Notes under the pieces: generated by a model
The model's input: only the letters and a program-made list of their open reading frames with translations
Databases searched by the model: none
Told to the model about the DNA's origin: nothing
Source: Rhodococcus oryzae
GTDB lineage: Bacteria > Actinomycetota > Actinomycetes > Mycobacteriales > Mycobacteriaceae
Assembly: GCF_005049235.1 (NCBI RefSeq)
Contig: NZ_SUMD01000001.1
Coordinates: forward strand, 124,001 to 188,000
Length of the DNA stretch: 64,000 nt
Direction: 5' to 3'
Shown here: positions 1 to 8,454 of the stretch, one piece after another
Layout of the letters: each line of letters begins with the position of its first letter
Position numbering within the stretch: position 1 is the stretch's first letter
Position numbers and translations under genes: made by a program

Positions 1-233
1 CCTACCCGGACCTGATCCTCACCGCGCTGCTGCGCCTGCGGGTCGACGACGTGAAAAGCGTTGCTGTGCTGGGAGACACGTCCAACGACGTGACGAGTGG
101 GCTGCGCTCGGGCGCATCGATCGTCGCGGGCACCCTCACCGGCGCCCACGACGAGGACCAGCTCCGCTCAGCGGGCGCCACTCACGTCGTGCCCACGGTG
201 CGCGAGTTCGCCCGGCTCCTCCTGAATCCCTAG
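1..233 (+). CDS. Phosphonatase-like HAD hydrolase, C-terminal part
   Basis: Only the last ~77 residues are inside the window; the reading frame enters at base 3. Visible are the HAD motif GDTSNDV followed by SGLRSGAS and LTGA, the usual end of the phosphonatase-like subfamily that includes phosphonoacetaldehyde hydrolase relatives. Known for the family: Mg-dependent cleavage of C-P or phosphoester bonds through an Asp nucleophile, which would lie upstream of the window. Its position just before a 2-aminoethylphosphonate-type importer supports a role in phosphonate breakdown. The catalytic Asp and the cap domain cannot be checked here, so the substrate is inferred from context. Confidence 0.8.
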   Translation, partial: YPDLILTALLRLRVDDVKSVAVLGDTSNDVTSGLRSGASIVAGTLTGAHDEDQLRSAGATHVVPTVREFARLLLNP

Positions 234-307
234 CACTTCTCATTCACAGCACCTGGCTCGACCGTCCCGCACACGAAGAATCCCTCACCCACAGTTAGGA
301 ATCCGTC

Positions 308-1360
308 ATGCGCATCCACCCCAGCCTGGCCGCAGCCGCCCTGGCCGCGACCCTGCTCACCCTGACCACCGCCTGCGGTGGCACCGGCACCGCCGCGAGC
401 TCCGACACCGAGACGGTCACCGTCTACAGCGCCGACGGCCTGAGCAACTGGTACAAGGCCCGGTTCGACGAGTTCACCAAGGAGACCGGCGTCGCCGTCA
501 ACCTGGTCGAGGCCGGCTCCGGCGAGGTCGTCTCCCGCGTCGAGAAGGAGCAGTCCAACCCGCAGGCAGACATCGTCGTCACGCTGCCGCCGTTCATCCA
601 GAAGGCGGACGCGCAGGGCCTGCTGCAGCCCAGCGGGATCGACACCTCCGCGGTCCCCACCGAGGAGAAGGACCCGGCGGGCAAGTACGTCCCGGTCGTC
701 AACAACTATCTCAACTTCATCGCCAACCCTGGTGCGAACCCGGCCCCCGCGACCTGGGACGACCTCCTCGGCGAGCAGTTCAAGGGCAAGCTGCAGTACT
801 CCACCCCCGGCCAGGCAGGCGACGGCACCGCGGTGCTGCTGCTGCTCCAGCACCTCAAGGGCAAGGAGGGCGCGCTCGACTACATGAACAAGCTGCAGGC
901 CAACAACGTCGGGCCGTCCTCGTCCACCGGCAAACTGCAGCCGAAGGTCAGCAACGGTGAGCTGCTGGTCGCGAACGGCGACGTGCAGATGAACCTCGCG
1001 TCCATCGCGGACGACGGCTCCAAGTTCAACGTCTTCTTCCCCGCCGAGGCGAACGGGGCCCGCACCACGGTGGCGCTGCCCTACGTGATGGGCCTGGCCA
1101 AGGGCGCACCGCAGTCCGAGCAGGCAAAGAAGCTGATGGAGTACCTGCTCTCGGAGAAGGCGCAGCAGACCGTCGGACCCGACGCGCTGGGCGTCTCGGT
1201 CCGCAAGGACGTGCGCGAGGCCGCGACCGTCGACGTCAACGACAAGTCCACCCCGGCTGGCCTGTTGAACGGGGTCACCGTCTGGACCCCGAACTGGAAC
1301 ACCGTCATCGCCGAGCTCGACGCGGACGTCGCGGCCTACCAGAAGGCCACCGGGAACTGA
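308..1360 (+). CDS. 2-aminoethylphosphonate-type ABC transporter substrate-binding lipoprotein
   Basis: This 350-residue protein is a family 1 extracellular solute-binding protein of the PhnS/iron-binding type. A signal peptide runs to a lipobox-like TTAC with the lipidated Cys at about residue 23, so it should be anchored outside the membrane. The mature part opens with the TVYSADGLSNWY strand typical of periplasmic binding protein class II folds. It is the first transporter gene, 75 bp after the HAD hydrolase and one base before the ATPase gene, so all are probably co-transcribed. The substrate, 2-aminoethylphosphonate, is inferred from the hydrolase neighbour and overall resemblance. Fe(III) binding would be the main alternative. 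The ATG follows a TTAGGA ribosome-binding sequence. Confidence 0.82.
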   Translation: MRIHPSLAAAALAATLLTLTTACGGTGTAASSDTETVTVYSADGLSNWYKARFDEFTKETGVAVNLVEAGSGEVVSRVEKEQSNPQADIVVTLPPFIQKADAQGLLQPSGIDTSAVPTEEKDPAGKYVPVVNNYLNFIANPGANPAPATWDDLLGEQFKGKLQYSTPGQAGDGTAVLLLLQHLKGKEGALDYMNKLQANNVGPSSSTGKLQPKVSNGELLVANGDVQMNLASIADDGSKFNVFFPAEANGARTTVALPYVMGLAKGAPQSEQAKKLMEYLLSEKAQQTVGPDALGVSVRKDVREAATVDVNDKSTPAGLLNGVTVWTPNWNTVIAELDADVAAYQKATGN

Positions 1361-1361
1361 C

Positions 1362-2570
1362 ATGAGGAGGATCAACGCCGGGCTGGCCCGGCCGAGGATC
1401 GGATCGGCTCCCACCACGAGCAGTGCCGAGTCCGGCATCCTCGGGGCCACCGACTACTCCGCTCCCGCCATCACCTTCGACCGCGTCAACGTGGCCTACG
1501 GGCGGGGCAAGAGCACCACCCGGGCGTTGATCGATTTCAACCTGCGGGTGTCCCCGGGAGAGACCGTGGCTCTCCTGGGGCCCAGCGGGTCCGGCAAGTC
1601 CACCGCGCTCAAGGCACTGGCCGGCTTCACCCGGCCGGTGTCGGGTTCGGTCCGGCTGGCCGGCAGGGACATCACGGACCTGCCGCCCGCCAAGCGCGGC
1701 ATCGGGGTGGTCGTGCAGTCGTATGCGCTGTTCCCGCACATGCGGGTCTCGGAGAACGTCGCCTTCGGCCTGCGCTCGCACCGGGTGCCCCGCGCGGAGA
1801 TCGGCACGCGGGTTGCCGAGGCGCTGGAAATGGTTGGCATGTCCGCCTTCGGCAAGCGACTGCCCCGCGAACTGTCCGGCGGGCAGCAGCAGCGGGTCGC
1901 CATCGCGCGAGCCCTGGCGATTCGGCCGAAGGTCCTGCTGCTCGACGAGCCGCTGGCCGCGCTCGACGCCCAGCTCCGGCAGAGCATGCTGGCCGAGCTC
2001 CAGCAGCTGCGGGCGGCCCTGCCGGACACCGCGATGCTCTACGTGACCCACGACCAGAGCGAGGCCCTTGCGCTGGCCGACCGGATTGCCGTGATGCGCG
2101 ACGCCCGGCTCGTCGACATCGACACCGCGGAGAACCTCTGGAAGCGGCCGCCCAGCAGCTTCACCGCGGCCTTCCTGGGCGGCGCGAACCTGCTGCCCTG
2201 CACCGTGACCCGGGTGATCGGCACCTCGGCCCTGGTGTCGGTCGGGGGCACGCCGGTGACCGCGCACGCGCCACGGCCGGACATCAGCCCGACCGAGTGG
2301 GAGTCCGACGCCGGAGCCCTGCTCTGCCTGCGGCCGCACGCGATCACCCTCACCGCGCCCACCGAGCGCGGCGCGCTCCCCGGGCGGGTCACCGCCAGCG
2401 TCTGGCGCGGCTCGACCACCAGGCTCACCGTCGCGCTGGCCGCCCTGCCCGACGCCCTGCTCGAGGTGGACGTGACCGGGCACGACGAGCGGCCGGCCGG
2501 AACCGCTGTTGGCGTTCGCTTCCCGGACCAGGGCGCGGTGCTCGTCCCCGCGCCGGGGCAGACGTCATGA
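1362..2570 (+). CDS. ABC transporter ATP-binding protein (phosphonate-type importer)
   Basis: A 402-residue importer ATPase that energises the two permeases that follow. Walker A GPSGSGKS lies at about 73-80, the signature LSGGQ at 171-175, Walker B LLLDEP at about 192-197, and the switch His in YVTHDQ just after. A C-terminal TOBE-like region of about 150 residues follows, as in PotA/FbpC-type ATPases. The annotated ATG sits one base after the stop of the binding-protein gene and gives a ~36-residue unstructured N-terminus. A later start is possible, since the ribosome-binding site here is weak. Its end overlaps the first permease as ATGA. Confidence 0.88.
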   Translation: MRRINAGLARPRIGSAPTTSSAESGILGATDYSAPAITFDRVNVAYGRGKSTTRALIDFNLRVSPGETVALLGPSGSGKSTALKALAGFTRPVSGSVRLAGRDITDLPPAKRGIGVVVQSYALFPHMRVSENVAFGLRSHRVPRAEIGTRVAEALEMVGMSAFGKRLPRELSGGQQQRVAIARALAIRPKVLLLDEPLAALDAQLRQSMLAELQQLRAALPDTAMLYVTHDQSEALALADRIAVMRDARLVDIDTAENLWKRPPSSFTAAFLGGANLLPCTVTRVIGTSALVSVGGTPVTAHAPRPDISPTEWESDAGALLCLRPHAITLTAPTERGALPGRVTASVWRGSTTRLTVALAALPDALLEVDVTGHDERPAGTAVGVRFPDQGAVLVPAPGQTS

Positions 2571-3472
2571 CCGCCGTCCTCGATCGGGTCCACCTCGATC
2601 CCCCTCCGGTCCGGCCGGAGCCGAGCCGGTGGCGGCCGGTGGCCTGGGCGCTGCCGCCGCTGCTGCTGGTGCTCGGCTTCGCCGTCTACCCGATGGCCCG
2701 CGTGCTCGCCGAGTCCACCGTCACCGACGAGGGCAGGGGGCTGTCCACCTGGACGGAGGTGCTCGCGTCCGCGCAGTTCCGAAACGCGTTGTGGCGCACC
2801 ATCGAAATTGCGGTCGCCTCCACACTGGGATGCCTGGTGCTGGGCACCTTCCTCGCGCTGGTGCTCGCCTTCGTGCCCTTCCCCGGCGCCAAGGTGGTCG
2901 GCCGGCTGATCGACACCATCCTGTCGCTGCCCTCGTTCCTCATCACGCTGGCGTTCACCTTCCTGTACGGAACTGCGGGCGCGGTCAATGCCCTCCTCAC
3001 CCAGCTCACCGGCGCCGACAGCGGGCCACTGAACTTCCTGAACACCCCGCTCGGGGTGATCGCCGCGGAGATCACCTTCTTCACCCCGTTCGTGGTGCGG
3101 CCCCTGCTGGCCGCCTTCACCCAGATGCCCCGCGAACAACTCGACGTCGCGGCGAGCCTCGGCGCCTCCCCGTGGCGGGTGCTGCGGACCGTCGTGATGC
3201 CGGAGGCCTGGCCCGCGCTGATGGCGGGCGGCTCGCTGGTACTGCTGTTGACGCTCAACGAGTTCGGCATCGTGCTGTTCACCGGGGCCAAGGACGTCGT
3301 GACGCTGCCGGTGCTGATCTACACCCGCGGCATCGTGACCTTCGACCTGCCGGGCGCCGCGGTGATCGCGAGCGTCCAGGTGGTGCTGTCGCTGTCGCTG
3401 TACTGCGGCTACCGATTCCTGTTCAACCGACTGTTGGGAGGCCGCCGTGCTGCTGTGGACCACACGCGCTAG
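2567..3472 (+). CDS. ABC transporter permease 1 (phosphonate-type)
   Basis: A 301-residue inner-membrane permease with about six hydrophobic segments and the binding-protein-dependent transport signature around EQLDVAASLGASPWRV (the EAA loop that docks onto the ATPase). The start is the ATG that overlaps the ATPase stop (ATGA); the much longer open frame upstream is only a shadow of the ATPase gene. It should form a heterodimer with the following permease, like PhnU with PhnV in the Salmonella 2-aminoethylphosphonate system. Confidence 0.87.
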   Translation: MTAVLDRVHLDPPPVRPEPSRWRPVAWALPPLLLVLGFAVYPMARVLAESTVTDEGRGLSTWTEVLASAQFRNALWRTIEIAVASTLGCLVLGTFLALVLAFVPFPGAKVVGRLIDTILSLPSFLITLAFTFLYGTAGAVNALLTQLTGADSGPLNFLNTPLGVIAAEITFFTPFVVRPLLAAFTQMPREQLDVAASLGASPWRVLRTVVMPEAWPALMAGGSLVLLLTLNEFGIVLFTGAKDVVTLPVLIYTRGIVTFDLPGAAVIASVQVVLSLSLYCGYRFLFNRLLGGRRAAVDHTR

Positions 3473-4232
3473 GACGCTGGCCCTGGCGCTCTTCGGCGTC
3501 GTGGTGGTCGTGGTGTTCGTCGCCCCCATCGCCACCGTGATCGCAGCCGCCCTCGCGGGGGCCTGGACCGGGCCGCTGCCGTCGAACCTCGGCCCGAAGA
3601 ACCTCTCCGCCGCACTCTCCGAGGAGAACCTGGCGAGCCTCGCGGTCAGCCTGCAGACCGCGTTCATCGCGGGCGCGCTTGCCTTGTTCGTCGGCACCTG
3701 GGCGGCACTCGCGGCCCGCGAGGCGCCCGCCTGGCTGCGCAAGACCACCGACGCGGTCTTCCACCTGCCGATCGCGGTGCCGTCGGTGGCGATCGGCCTC
3801 GGGCTGCTGATCGCCTTCAACGCTGAGCCGCTGCTGCTGGGCGGAACCAAGTGGATCGTGATCCTCGCGCACACCGTGCTGGTGCTGGCGTTCGCGTTCA
3901 GCTCGGTCTCCGTGGCGCTGGACCGGCTCGACCCCGCCTATCGGCAGGCCGCCGAGTCGCTCGGCGCCGGACCGACGCGGGTACTGCTGCGGATCACCCT
4001 GCCGCTGTTGCTGCCCGCGCTCGGCGCGGCTGCGGGCCTGGCGATCGCGCTGTCGATGGGTGAGCTGGGCGCGACCATCATGGTCTACCCGGCCACCTGG
4101 AAGACGCTGCCGGTGACCATCTTCGGGCTCACCGACCGCGGACAGGTGTTCCTCGCGGCCGCCGACACCACCCTGCTGATGGCCGTCACCCTGGTCGCCC
4201 TGCTGGTGGTCGGGCGCATCCGAAGGCGATAG
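3447..4232 (+). CDS. ABC transporter permease 2 (phosphonate-type)
   Basis: A 261-residue permease with about six membrane segments and an EAA-type loop (RQAAESLGAGPTRVLLRITLP). The GTG start lies 26 bases inside the end of permease 1, preceded by GGGAGG, which suggests coupled translation. It completes a one-SBP, one-ATPase, two-permease importer. Its TAG stop lies at the left edge of an inverted-repeat element shared with the tex/GAP junction near 50.15 kb, which probably ends transcription from both sides. Confidence 0.87.
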   Translation: MLLWTTRARTLALALFGVVVVVVFVAPIATVIAAALAGAWTGPLPSNLGPKNLSAALSEENLASLAVSLQTAFIAGALALFVGTWAALAAREAPAWLRKTTDAVFHLPIAVPSVAIGLGLLIAFNAEPLLLGGTKWIVILAHTVLVLAFAFSSVSVALDRLDPAYRQAAESLGAGPTRVLLRITLPLLLPALGAAAGLAIALSMGELGATIMVYPATWKTLPVTIFGLTDRGQVFLAAADTTLLMAVTLVALLVVGRIRRR

Positions 4233-4311
4233 GCGATAGGCGCTGACGCGCCTGTGCGTGGTTGACGAGTGTCTGGACTCGTCAACCACGCACGGGCGGC
4301 GCAGCCGCCTA
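4230..4311. repeat. Convergent-gene terminator repeat, copy 1
   Basis: Between the converging permease and acyl-CoA synthetase genes. The core is a 17-bp perfect stem (4254-4270 with 4277-4293) around the 6-base loop GTCTGG, extended to ~20 bp with one G-U pair. A second small hairpin (GGCGGC...GCCGCC) follows at 4295-4309. Nearly the same ~75 bases occur at 50135-50208. The repeat runs from the TAG stop on the plus strand to the TAG stop of the minus-strand gene. Seen directly: the repeat and its symmetry. Inferred: a bidirectional rho-independent terminator. Confidence 0.85.
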
Positions 4312-5937
4312 CTTCTGGCGCAGGAGGTAGCGCTGCACCTTGCCGCTGGGGGTCTTCGGCAGCGATGGCACGAAGTGCACGGTCCGCGGGTAGGCGTGCG
4401 CGGCGAACTTCTTCTTGACCAGCGTCTGCAGCTCGGCCTCGAGCTCGCCGGTGCCGTCGACGCCGTCGCGGAGCACCACGAAGGCCTCGAGCACCTCGCC
4501 GCGCAGCTCGTCGGGCATGCCGACGACGGCCGCCTCGATCACGTGCTCGTGCATCACCAGGACGCTCTCCACGTCGAAGGGCCCGATGCGGTAGCCGGCC
4601 ATGATGATCACGTCGTCGTCGCGCGAGGAGAAGAAGAAGTGGCCGTCCTCGTCGGTCCTGCCCGCGTCGCCGGTGATGTACCAGCGGCCGTCCGCACTGA
4701 AGCGCTGCGCGGTCTTCTCGGGGGCGTCGACGTAGCCGGTGAACCACATCAGCGGGCTGGCCTTGGCGTCGATGGCGACGCGACCGGCGGTACCGGCGGG
4801 CGCGACCTCGTCAGCGTCGTCGAGCAGCACGGCGCAGCTCCAGCCCGGCAGCGGCCGGCCCATCGAACCGGGCCGCACGTCCTCACGCAGGCCGTCCGCC
4901 CACGCGTTGACGATGAACATACCGTGCTCGGTCTGCCCGTAGTGATCGCGCACCTCGGCGCCGAGGGCGCTCTGGGACCAGGCGACGACGTCGGGGGTGA
5001 GCGGCTCGCCCGCCGAGGACGCCCGGCGTAGCGACAACCCCTCGGGCACCGGCGTGGTGTCGGCGCGCAGGCTGCGGTAGACGGTCGGCGCGGCCGCGAA
5101 ATTGGTGACGCCGAACTTCTCGATGATCTGCCAGGTGAGCGGCGCGGAGAAGCCCGAGTGCAGCAGGAGGCTGCGGGTGCCCGCCGCCAGCGGGCCCAGC
5201 AGCGCGTAGTACAGCCCGTAGGCCCAGCCCGGGTCCGCGGCGTTCCAGAACACGTCATCGCTGCGGACGTCGAGGCCGAACTCCTGATAGGCGTGGAACG
5301 AGGCCAGCGCGCGCACCGGCACCGGCACGCCCTTCGGGGTCCCGGTGGTGCCGCTGGTGAACAGCTGCACCATCGGGCCGTTGCCGCCGACCGCGACCGC
5401 GGCGCCTGCCGGGTCCTCGGCGGTGTGCGCCGCGAGCAGGTCCGCGAACCGAAGCTGGTCCGCGGACTCGGGCTCCCCCGCCGCGACGATGACCCGCCAG
5501 GTCGCGTCGGCCGGGATGTCCTCGCCGGGCGTGAGCTTGGCGAGCTGGTTCTGATCGGACACCACGAACTTGGCGCCGCTGGAGGCGAGCCGGAACGCGA
5601 TGGCCGGGGACGCGAACGCGGTGAACAGCGGCACGTGCACGGCGCCGCGGCGCCAGATGCCGAGCAGCGCGATGACCAGCTCCGCGGACTTGCCCATCAG
5701 GGTGGCCACGCAGTCGCCCGGCTCGACGCCGAGCTCGGCCAGCGCGGCCGCGAACTTGGTCGATTCCGCCCGCAGCTCGCCGTAGCTCAGGTCACGCGAG
5801 GTCAGATCGCCCTCGATCACCGTGAACGCGACATCGGTGTCGGGGTGCCGGTCACACAGCAGGTCCGCGGCGCAGGCCTGCGGCGTGTCGTACTGCTCCA
5901 GCAGCTCGCGCACCCGCGAGGTGGCATCGGTGCCCAT
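4309..5937 (-). CDS. AMP-forming acyl-CoA synthetase (ACSM/acetyl-CoA synthetase-like)
   Basis: A 542-residue member of the ANL adenylate-forming family, which activates a carboxylic acid to an acyl-AMP and then a CoA thioester. The P-loop-like motif FTSGTTGTPKG, the DHYGQTE motif, the hinge SRDDDVIIMAGYRIGPFDVE and the C-terminal catalytic Lys in PSGKVQR (about K533) are all present. Sequence style is closest to medium-chain/benzoate-type synthetases; the exact acid is unknown. An upstream TTG would add five residues, but GAAGGAG lies 8 bases before the ATG at 5937, so that start is preferred. It is divergent from a LuxR-type regulator that may control it. Confidence 0.85.
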   Translation of the reverse strand: MGTDATSRVRELLEQYDTPQACAADLLCDRHPDTDVAFTVIEGDLTSRDLSYGELRAESTKFAAALAELGVEPGDCVATLMGKSAELVIALLGIWRRGAVHVPLFTAFASPAIAFRLASSGAKFVVSDQNQLAKLTPGEDIPADATWRVIVAAGEPESADQLRFADLLAAHTAEDPAGAAVAVGGNGPMVQLFTSGTTGTPKGVPVPVRALASFHAYQEFGLDVRSDDVFWNAADPGWAYGLYYALLGPLAAGTRSLLLHSGFSAPLTWQIIEKFGVTNFAAAPTVYRSLRADTTPVPEGLSLRRASSAGEPLTPDVVAWSQSALGAEVRDHYGQTEHGMFIVNAWADGLREDVRPGSMGRPLPGWSCAVLLDDADEVAPAGTAGRVAIDAKASPLMWFTGYVDAPEKTAQRFSADGRWYITGDAGRTDEDGHFFFSSRDDDVIIMAGYRIGPFDVESVLVMHEHVIEAAVVGMPDELRGEVLEAFVVLRDGVDGTGELEAELQTLVKKKFAAHAYPRTVHFVPSLPKTPSGKVQRYLLRQK

Positions 5938-6038
5938 GGTTTGCTCCTTCAACAGCGGTCCGGCAGACGCCGAACTTCTCCATGGCCCTATGATCTAGCT
6001 CACAAACAACACGCGCCACCCCCGGAAAGGGGTAACCA

Positions 6039-6905
6039 ATGCTCTCCCGCACCCCACCCCTGTTGCGGCCCCGCGACGGCGACGCCCTGCGCGCCGAACT
6101 GCGCGCGGTCGCGGCACGGGCGAACGTGCCAGTGCTGTTCGGCGGCGAGGTCTCCGCGAGCACGTTGCACCTGACCGAGTTCTTCGGGACCAGGACCAAC
6201 GGGCTCAAGGGCCTGGTGATCCCGCCGAACTCGGGGTTGGGCGGACGGGTGGTCCTGCAACGGCAGCCGGTCTCGATCCCCGACTACGGCAGCGCGATGT
6301 CGATCACGCACCACTACGACCGGCCGGTCCTCGGCGAGGGCATCCGCTCGGTGCTCGCGGTCCCCGTCCTGGTCGACGGCGCCTCGCGCGCGGTGCTCTA
6401 CGCCGCGGTCCGGGAATCCATGCCGATCGGCGACCGCACCGCCGAGATACTGGTGCAGGCGGGCCGCAGGCTCAGCACCGAGCTCGCCATCCGCGACGAG
6501 GTGGACCGCCGCCTGCAGATGCTCGGGGTGCTCGACAGCAACCGGGGCAACGCGAGCGGAGCGGTGGCCGAGGGAATCCGGGGCGCCCACGCCGAACTGC
6601 GCGGGCTCGCCCAGTCGGTGCCCGAGGGCCCGCTCCGGGGGCGGCTGCGCGCGGTGTCCGACAAGTTGGCTGCGCTGGTCAACGACGAAGCGGAAGCCGG
6701 CGACGCCTCGGTCACGCTGTCGCCCCGGGAGCTGGACGTGCTCGCCCATATCGCCCTCGGCTGCACCAACAACGAAGTGGCCCATCGGCTCTCGCTCCAG
6801 CCCGAGACGGTCAAGAGCTATCTGCGTGCCGCGATGGGCAAGCTCGACGCCCACTCGCGTCACGAGGCGGTGGTCACCGCCAGGAGGTTGGGTCTGCTTC
6901 CGTAA
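6039..6905 (+). CDS. GAF-domain LuxR-family transcriptional regulator
   Basis: A 288-residue regulator. Residues ~20-180 look like a GAF sensor domain (GGRVVLQRQPVSIPDYG, then SVLAVPVLVDG). The C-terminal ~65 residues are a LuxR/NarL helix-turn-helix beginning at LSPRELDVLAHIALG and continuing through NNEVAHRLSLQPETVKSYL. GAF domains bind small molecules or aromatic acids. Here the divergent acyl-CoA synthetase, 101 bp away, is the likeliest target, and the ligand may be its substrate or product (inference). The ATG follows GGAAAGGGG. A downstream amino acid permease in the same direction could be co-regulated. Confidence 0.85.
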   Translation: MLSRTPPLLRPRDGDALRAELRAVAARANVPVLFGGEVSASTLHLTEFFGTRTNGLKGLVIPPNSGLGGRVVLQRQPVSIPDYGSAMSITHHYDRPVLGEGIRSVLAVPVLVDGASRAVLYAAVRESMPIGDRTAEILVQAGRRLSTELAIRDEVDRRLQMLGVLDSNRGNASGAVAEGIRGAHAELRGLAQSVPEGPLRGRLRAVSDKLAALVNDEAEAGDASVTLSPRELDVLAHIALGCTNNEVAHRLSLQPETVKSYLRAAMGKLDAHSRHEAVVTARRLGLLP

Positions 6906-6947
6906 GCACCGCGGCCGGCCAGGCCGCCCTCACCGAGGGGATGCGCA

Positions 6948-8369
6948 GTGACGAAACCACCAGCCGCCGTGAACGAATCGCAGGACGAACCGACACTCAA
7001 GCGGGTGATGGGCCCGTGGTTGCTGCTGCTGTTCATCGTCGGCGACATCCTCGGCACCGGCATCTACGCGCTGACCGGGCAGGTCGCCAACGATGTCGGC
7101 GGCGTGGTGTGGCTGCCCTTCCTTGTGGCATTCGTGGTCGCGCTGATCACCGCGTTCAGCTACCTCGAACTGGTCACCAAGTACCCCCAGGCCGCAGGCG
7201 CCGCGCTGTACACCCACAAGGCCTTCGGCATCCAGTTCTTCACCTTCATGGTGACGTTCGCGGTGATGTGCTCCGGGATCACCTCCGCCGCCACTGCCTC
7301 GCGGGCGTTCGCCGCCAACTTCGCCGAGGCCTTCGACCTGGACGTGCGGACCGGGATCGGGATCACGCTGATCGGCATCGTCTTCATGATCGCGGTGGCG
7401 GCGGTCAACTTCCGGGGAGTCGGCGAGTCCGTCAAGCTGAACGTGCTGCTGACCTGCATCGAGCTGTCCGGACTGCTGATCATCATCTTCATCGGCATGT
7501 GGGCGCTCGGCATCGGCGAGGGCGATTTCTCGAGGGCGGCGACCTTCGACACCGGCGACCGGTCCGCGCTGGGCGGCGTCATCGCGGCCACCACCCTCGC
7601 CTTCTACGCGATGGTCGGCTTCGAGGACTCGGTGAACATGGCCGAGGAATGCAAGGAGCCGAGCCGGATCTTCCCCAAGGTCCTGCTCATCGGCCTCATC
7701 TCGACCGGCATCATCTACGTGCTGGTGTCGGTCACGGCGATCGCCCTTGTCCCCGCAAACGATCTCGGCGAGGGCGACACCCCGCTTCTCAAGGTCGTGC
7801 AGGCGGGCGCACCGGGCTTCCCGATCGGGATCTTCGCGTTCATCACCATGTTCGCGGTCGCCAACTCCGCGCTGATCAACATGCTGATGGCGAGCCGACT
7901 GCTGTACGGCATGAGCCGTCAGCACGTGCTGCCGCCGCAGCTCGGCAGGGTGCACCGCACCCGACGCACCCCGTACATCGCGATCGGATTCACCACGCTG
8001 CTGGCGCTGGGACTGATCACGATCGTCGGCGAGGTGCCCCAGCTCGGCGGCACCACCGCGCTGCTGCTGCTGTGCGTGTTCACCGTCGTGAACATCGCCG
8101 TCCTGGTGCTGCGCAAGGACACGGTGGACCACAAGCACTTCCGCGCGCCGACCGTGCTGCCGATCATCGGCGCGATCAGCTGCGCCTTCCTTGCCACGCC
8201 GCTCACCGACCGCGATCCCGCGCAGTACAAGATCGCGGGCGTGCTGCTGGCGATCGGCGTGGTGCTGTGGTTCGTCAACAACCTGGCCAACAAGAAGCTG
8301 GGCGTGAAGGCTGAGCTGCACCCCGAGTTCCTCGGCGAGGAGGGCGTGCCGCCCGGACCGATGAACTGA
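6948..8369 (+). CDS. APC-family amino acid permease
   Basis: A 473-residue inner-membrane protein with about 12 predicted hydrophobic helices. The first, GDILGTGIYALTGQ, carries the GxGI(Y) motif of the amino acid-polyamine-cation superfamily. KEPSRIFPK between the middle helices is also typical. It imports or exchanges an amino acid or amine using the ion gradient; the substrate cannot be read from sequence. The GTG start follows GAGGGG. It lies 42 bp after the LuxR-type regulator, so one transcript is possible. Confidence 0.85.
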   Translation: MTKPPAAVNESQDEPTLKRVMGPWLLLLFIVGDILGTGIYALTGQVANDVGGVVWLPFLVAFVVALITAFSYLELVTKYPQAAGAALYTHKAFGIQFFTFMVTFAVMCSGITSAATASRAFAANFAEAFDLDVRTGIGITLIGIVFMIAVAAVNFRGVGESVKLNVLLTCIELSGLLIIIFIGMWALGIGEGDFSRAATFDTGDRSALGGVIAATTLAFYAMVGFEDSVNMAEECKEPSRIFPKVLLIGLISTGIIYVLVSVTAIALVPANDLGEGDTPLLKVVQAGAPGFPIGIFAFITMFAVANSALINMLMASRLLYGMSRQHVLPPQLGRVHRTRRTPYIAIGFTTLLALGLITIVGEVPQLGGTTALLLLCVFTVVNIAVLVLRKDTVDHKHFRAPTVLPIIGAISCAFLATPLTDRDPAQYKIAGVLLAIGVVLWFVNNLANKKLGVKAELHPEFLGEEGVPPGPMN

Positions 8370-8389
8370 GCGGACGTAAGGACAGAATC

Positions 8390-8403
8390 TAGAACAAGTT
8401 CTA
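8390..8403. promoter_or_regulatory. KstR-type operator
   Basis: TAGAACAAGTTCTA is a 6-2-6 inverted repeat and fits exactly the published KstR consensus TNNAACNNGTTNNA. KstR is the TetR-family repressor of cholesterol catabolism in mycobacteria and rhodococci, released by 3-oxo-cholestenoyl-CoA-type ligands. The site lies 51 bp before an NTF2/ketosteroid-isomerase-like gene, a fitting target. The match is seen; repression by KstR is inferred. Confidence 0.7.
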
Positions 8404-8454
8404 CCTTTCCTGGCATACTCCGATCGACCGTCCGACGCCGATCCCAGGGGTGCC

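Noticed and set aside
230-1450. Long minus-strand open frame of ~400 codons opposite the substrate-binding protein gene
   Set aside because: It is an antisense shadow in high-GC DNA. It has no family motifs, and the opposite frame encodes a complete binding lipoprotein.
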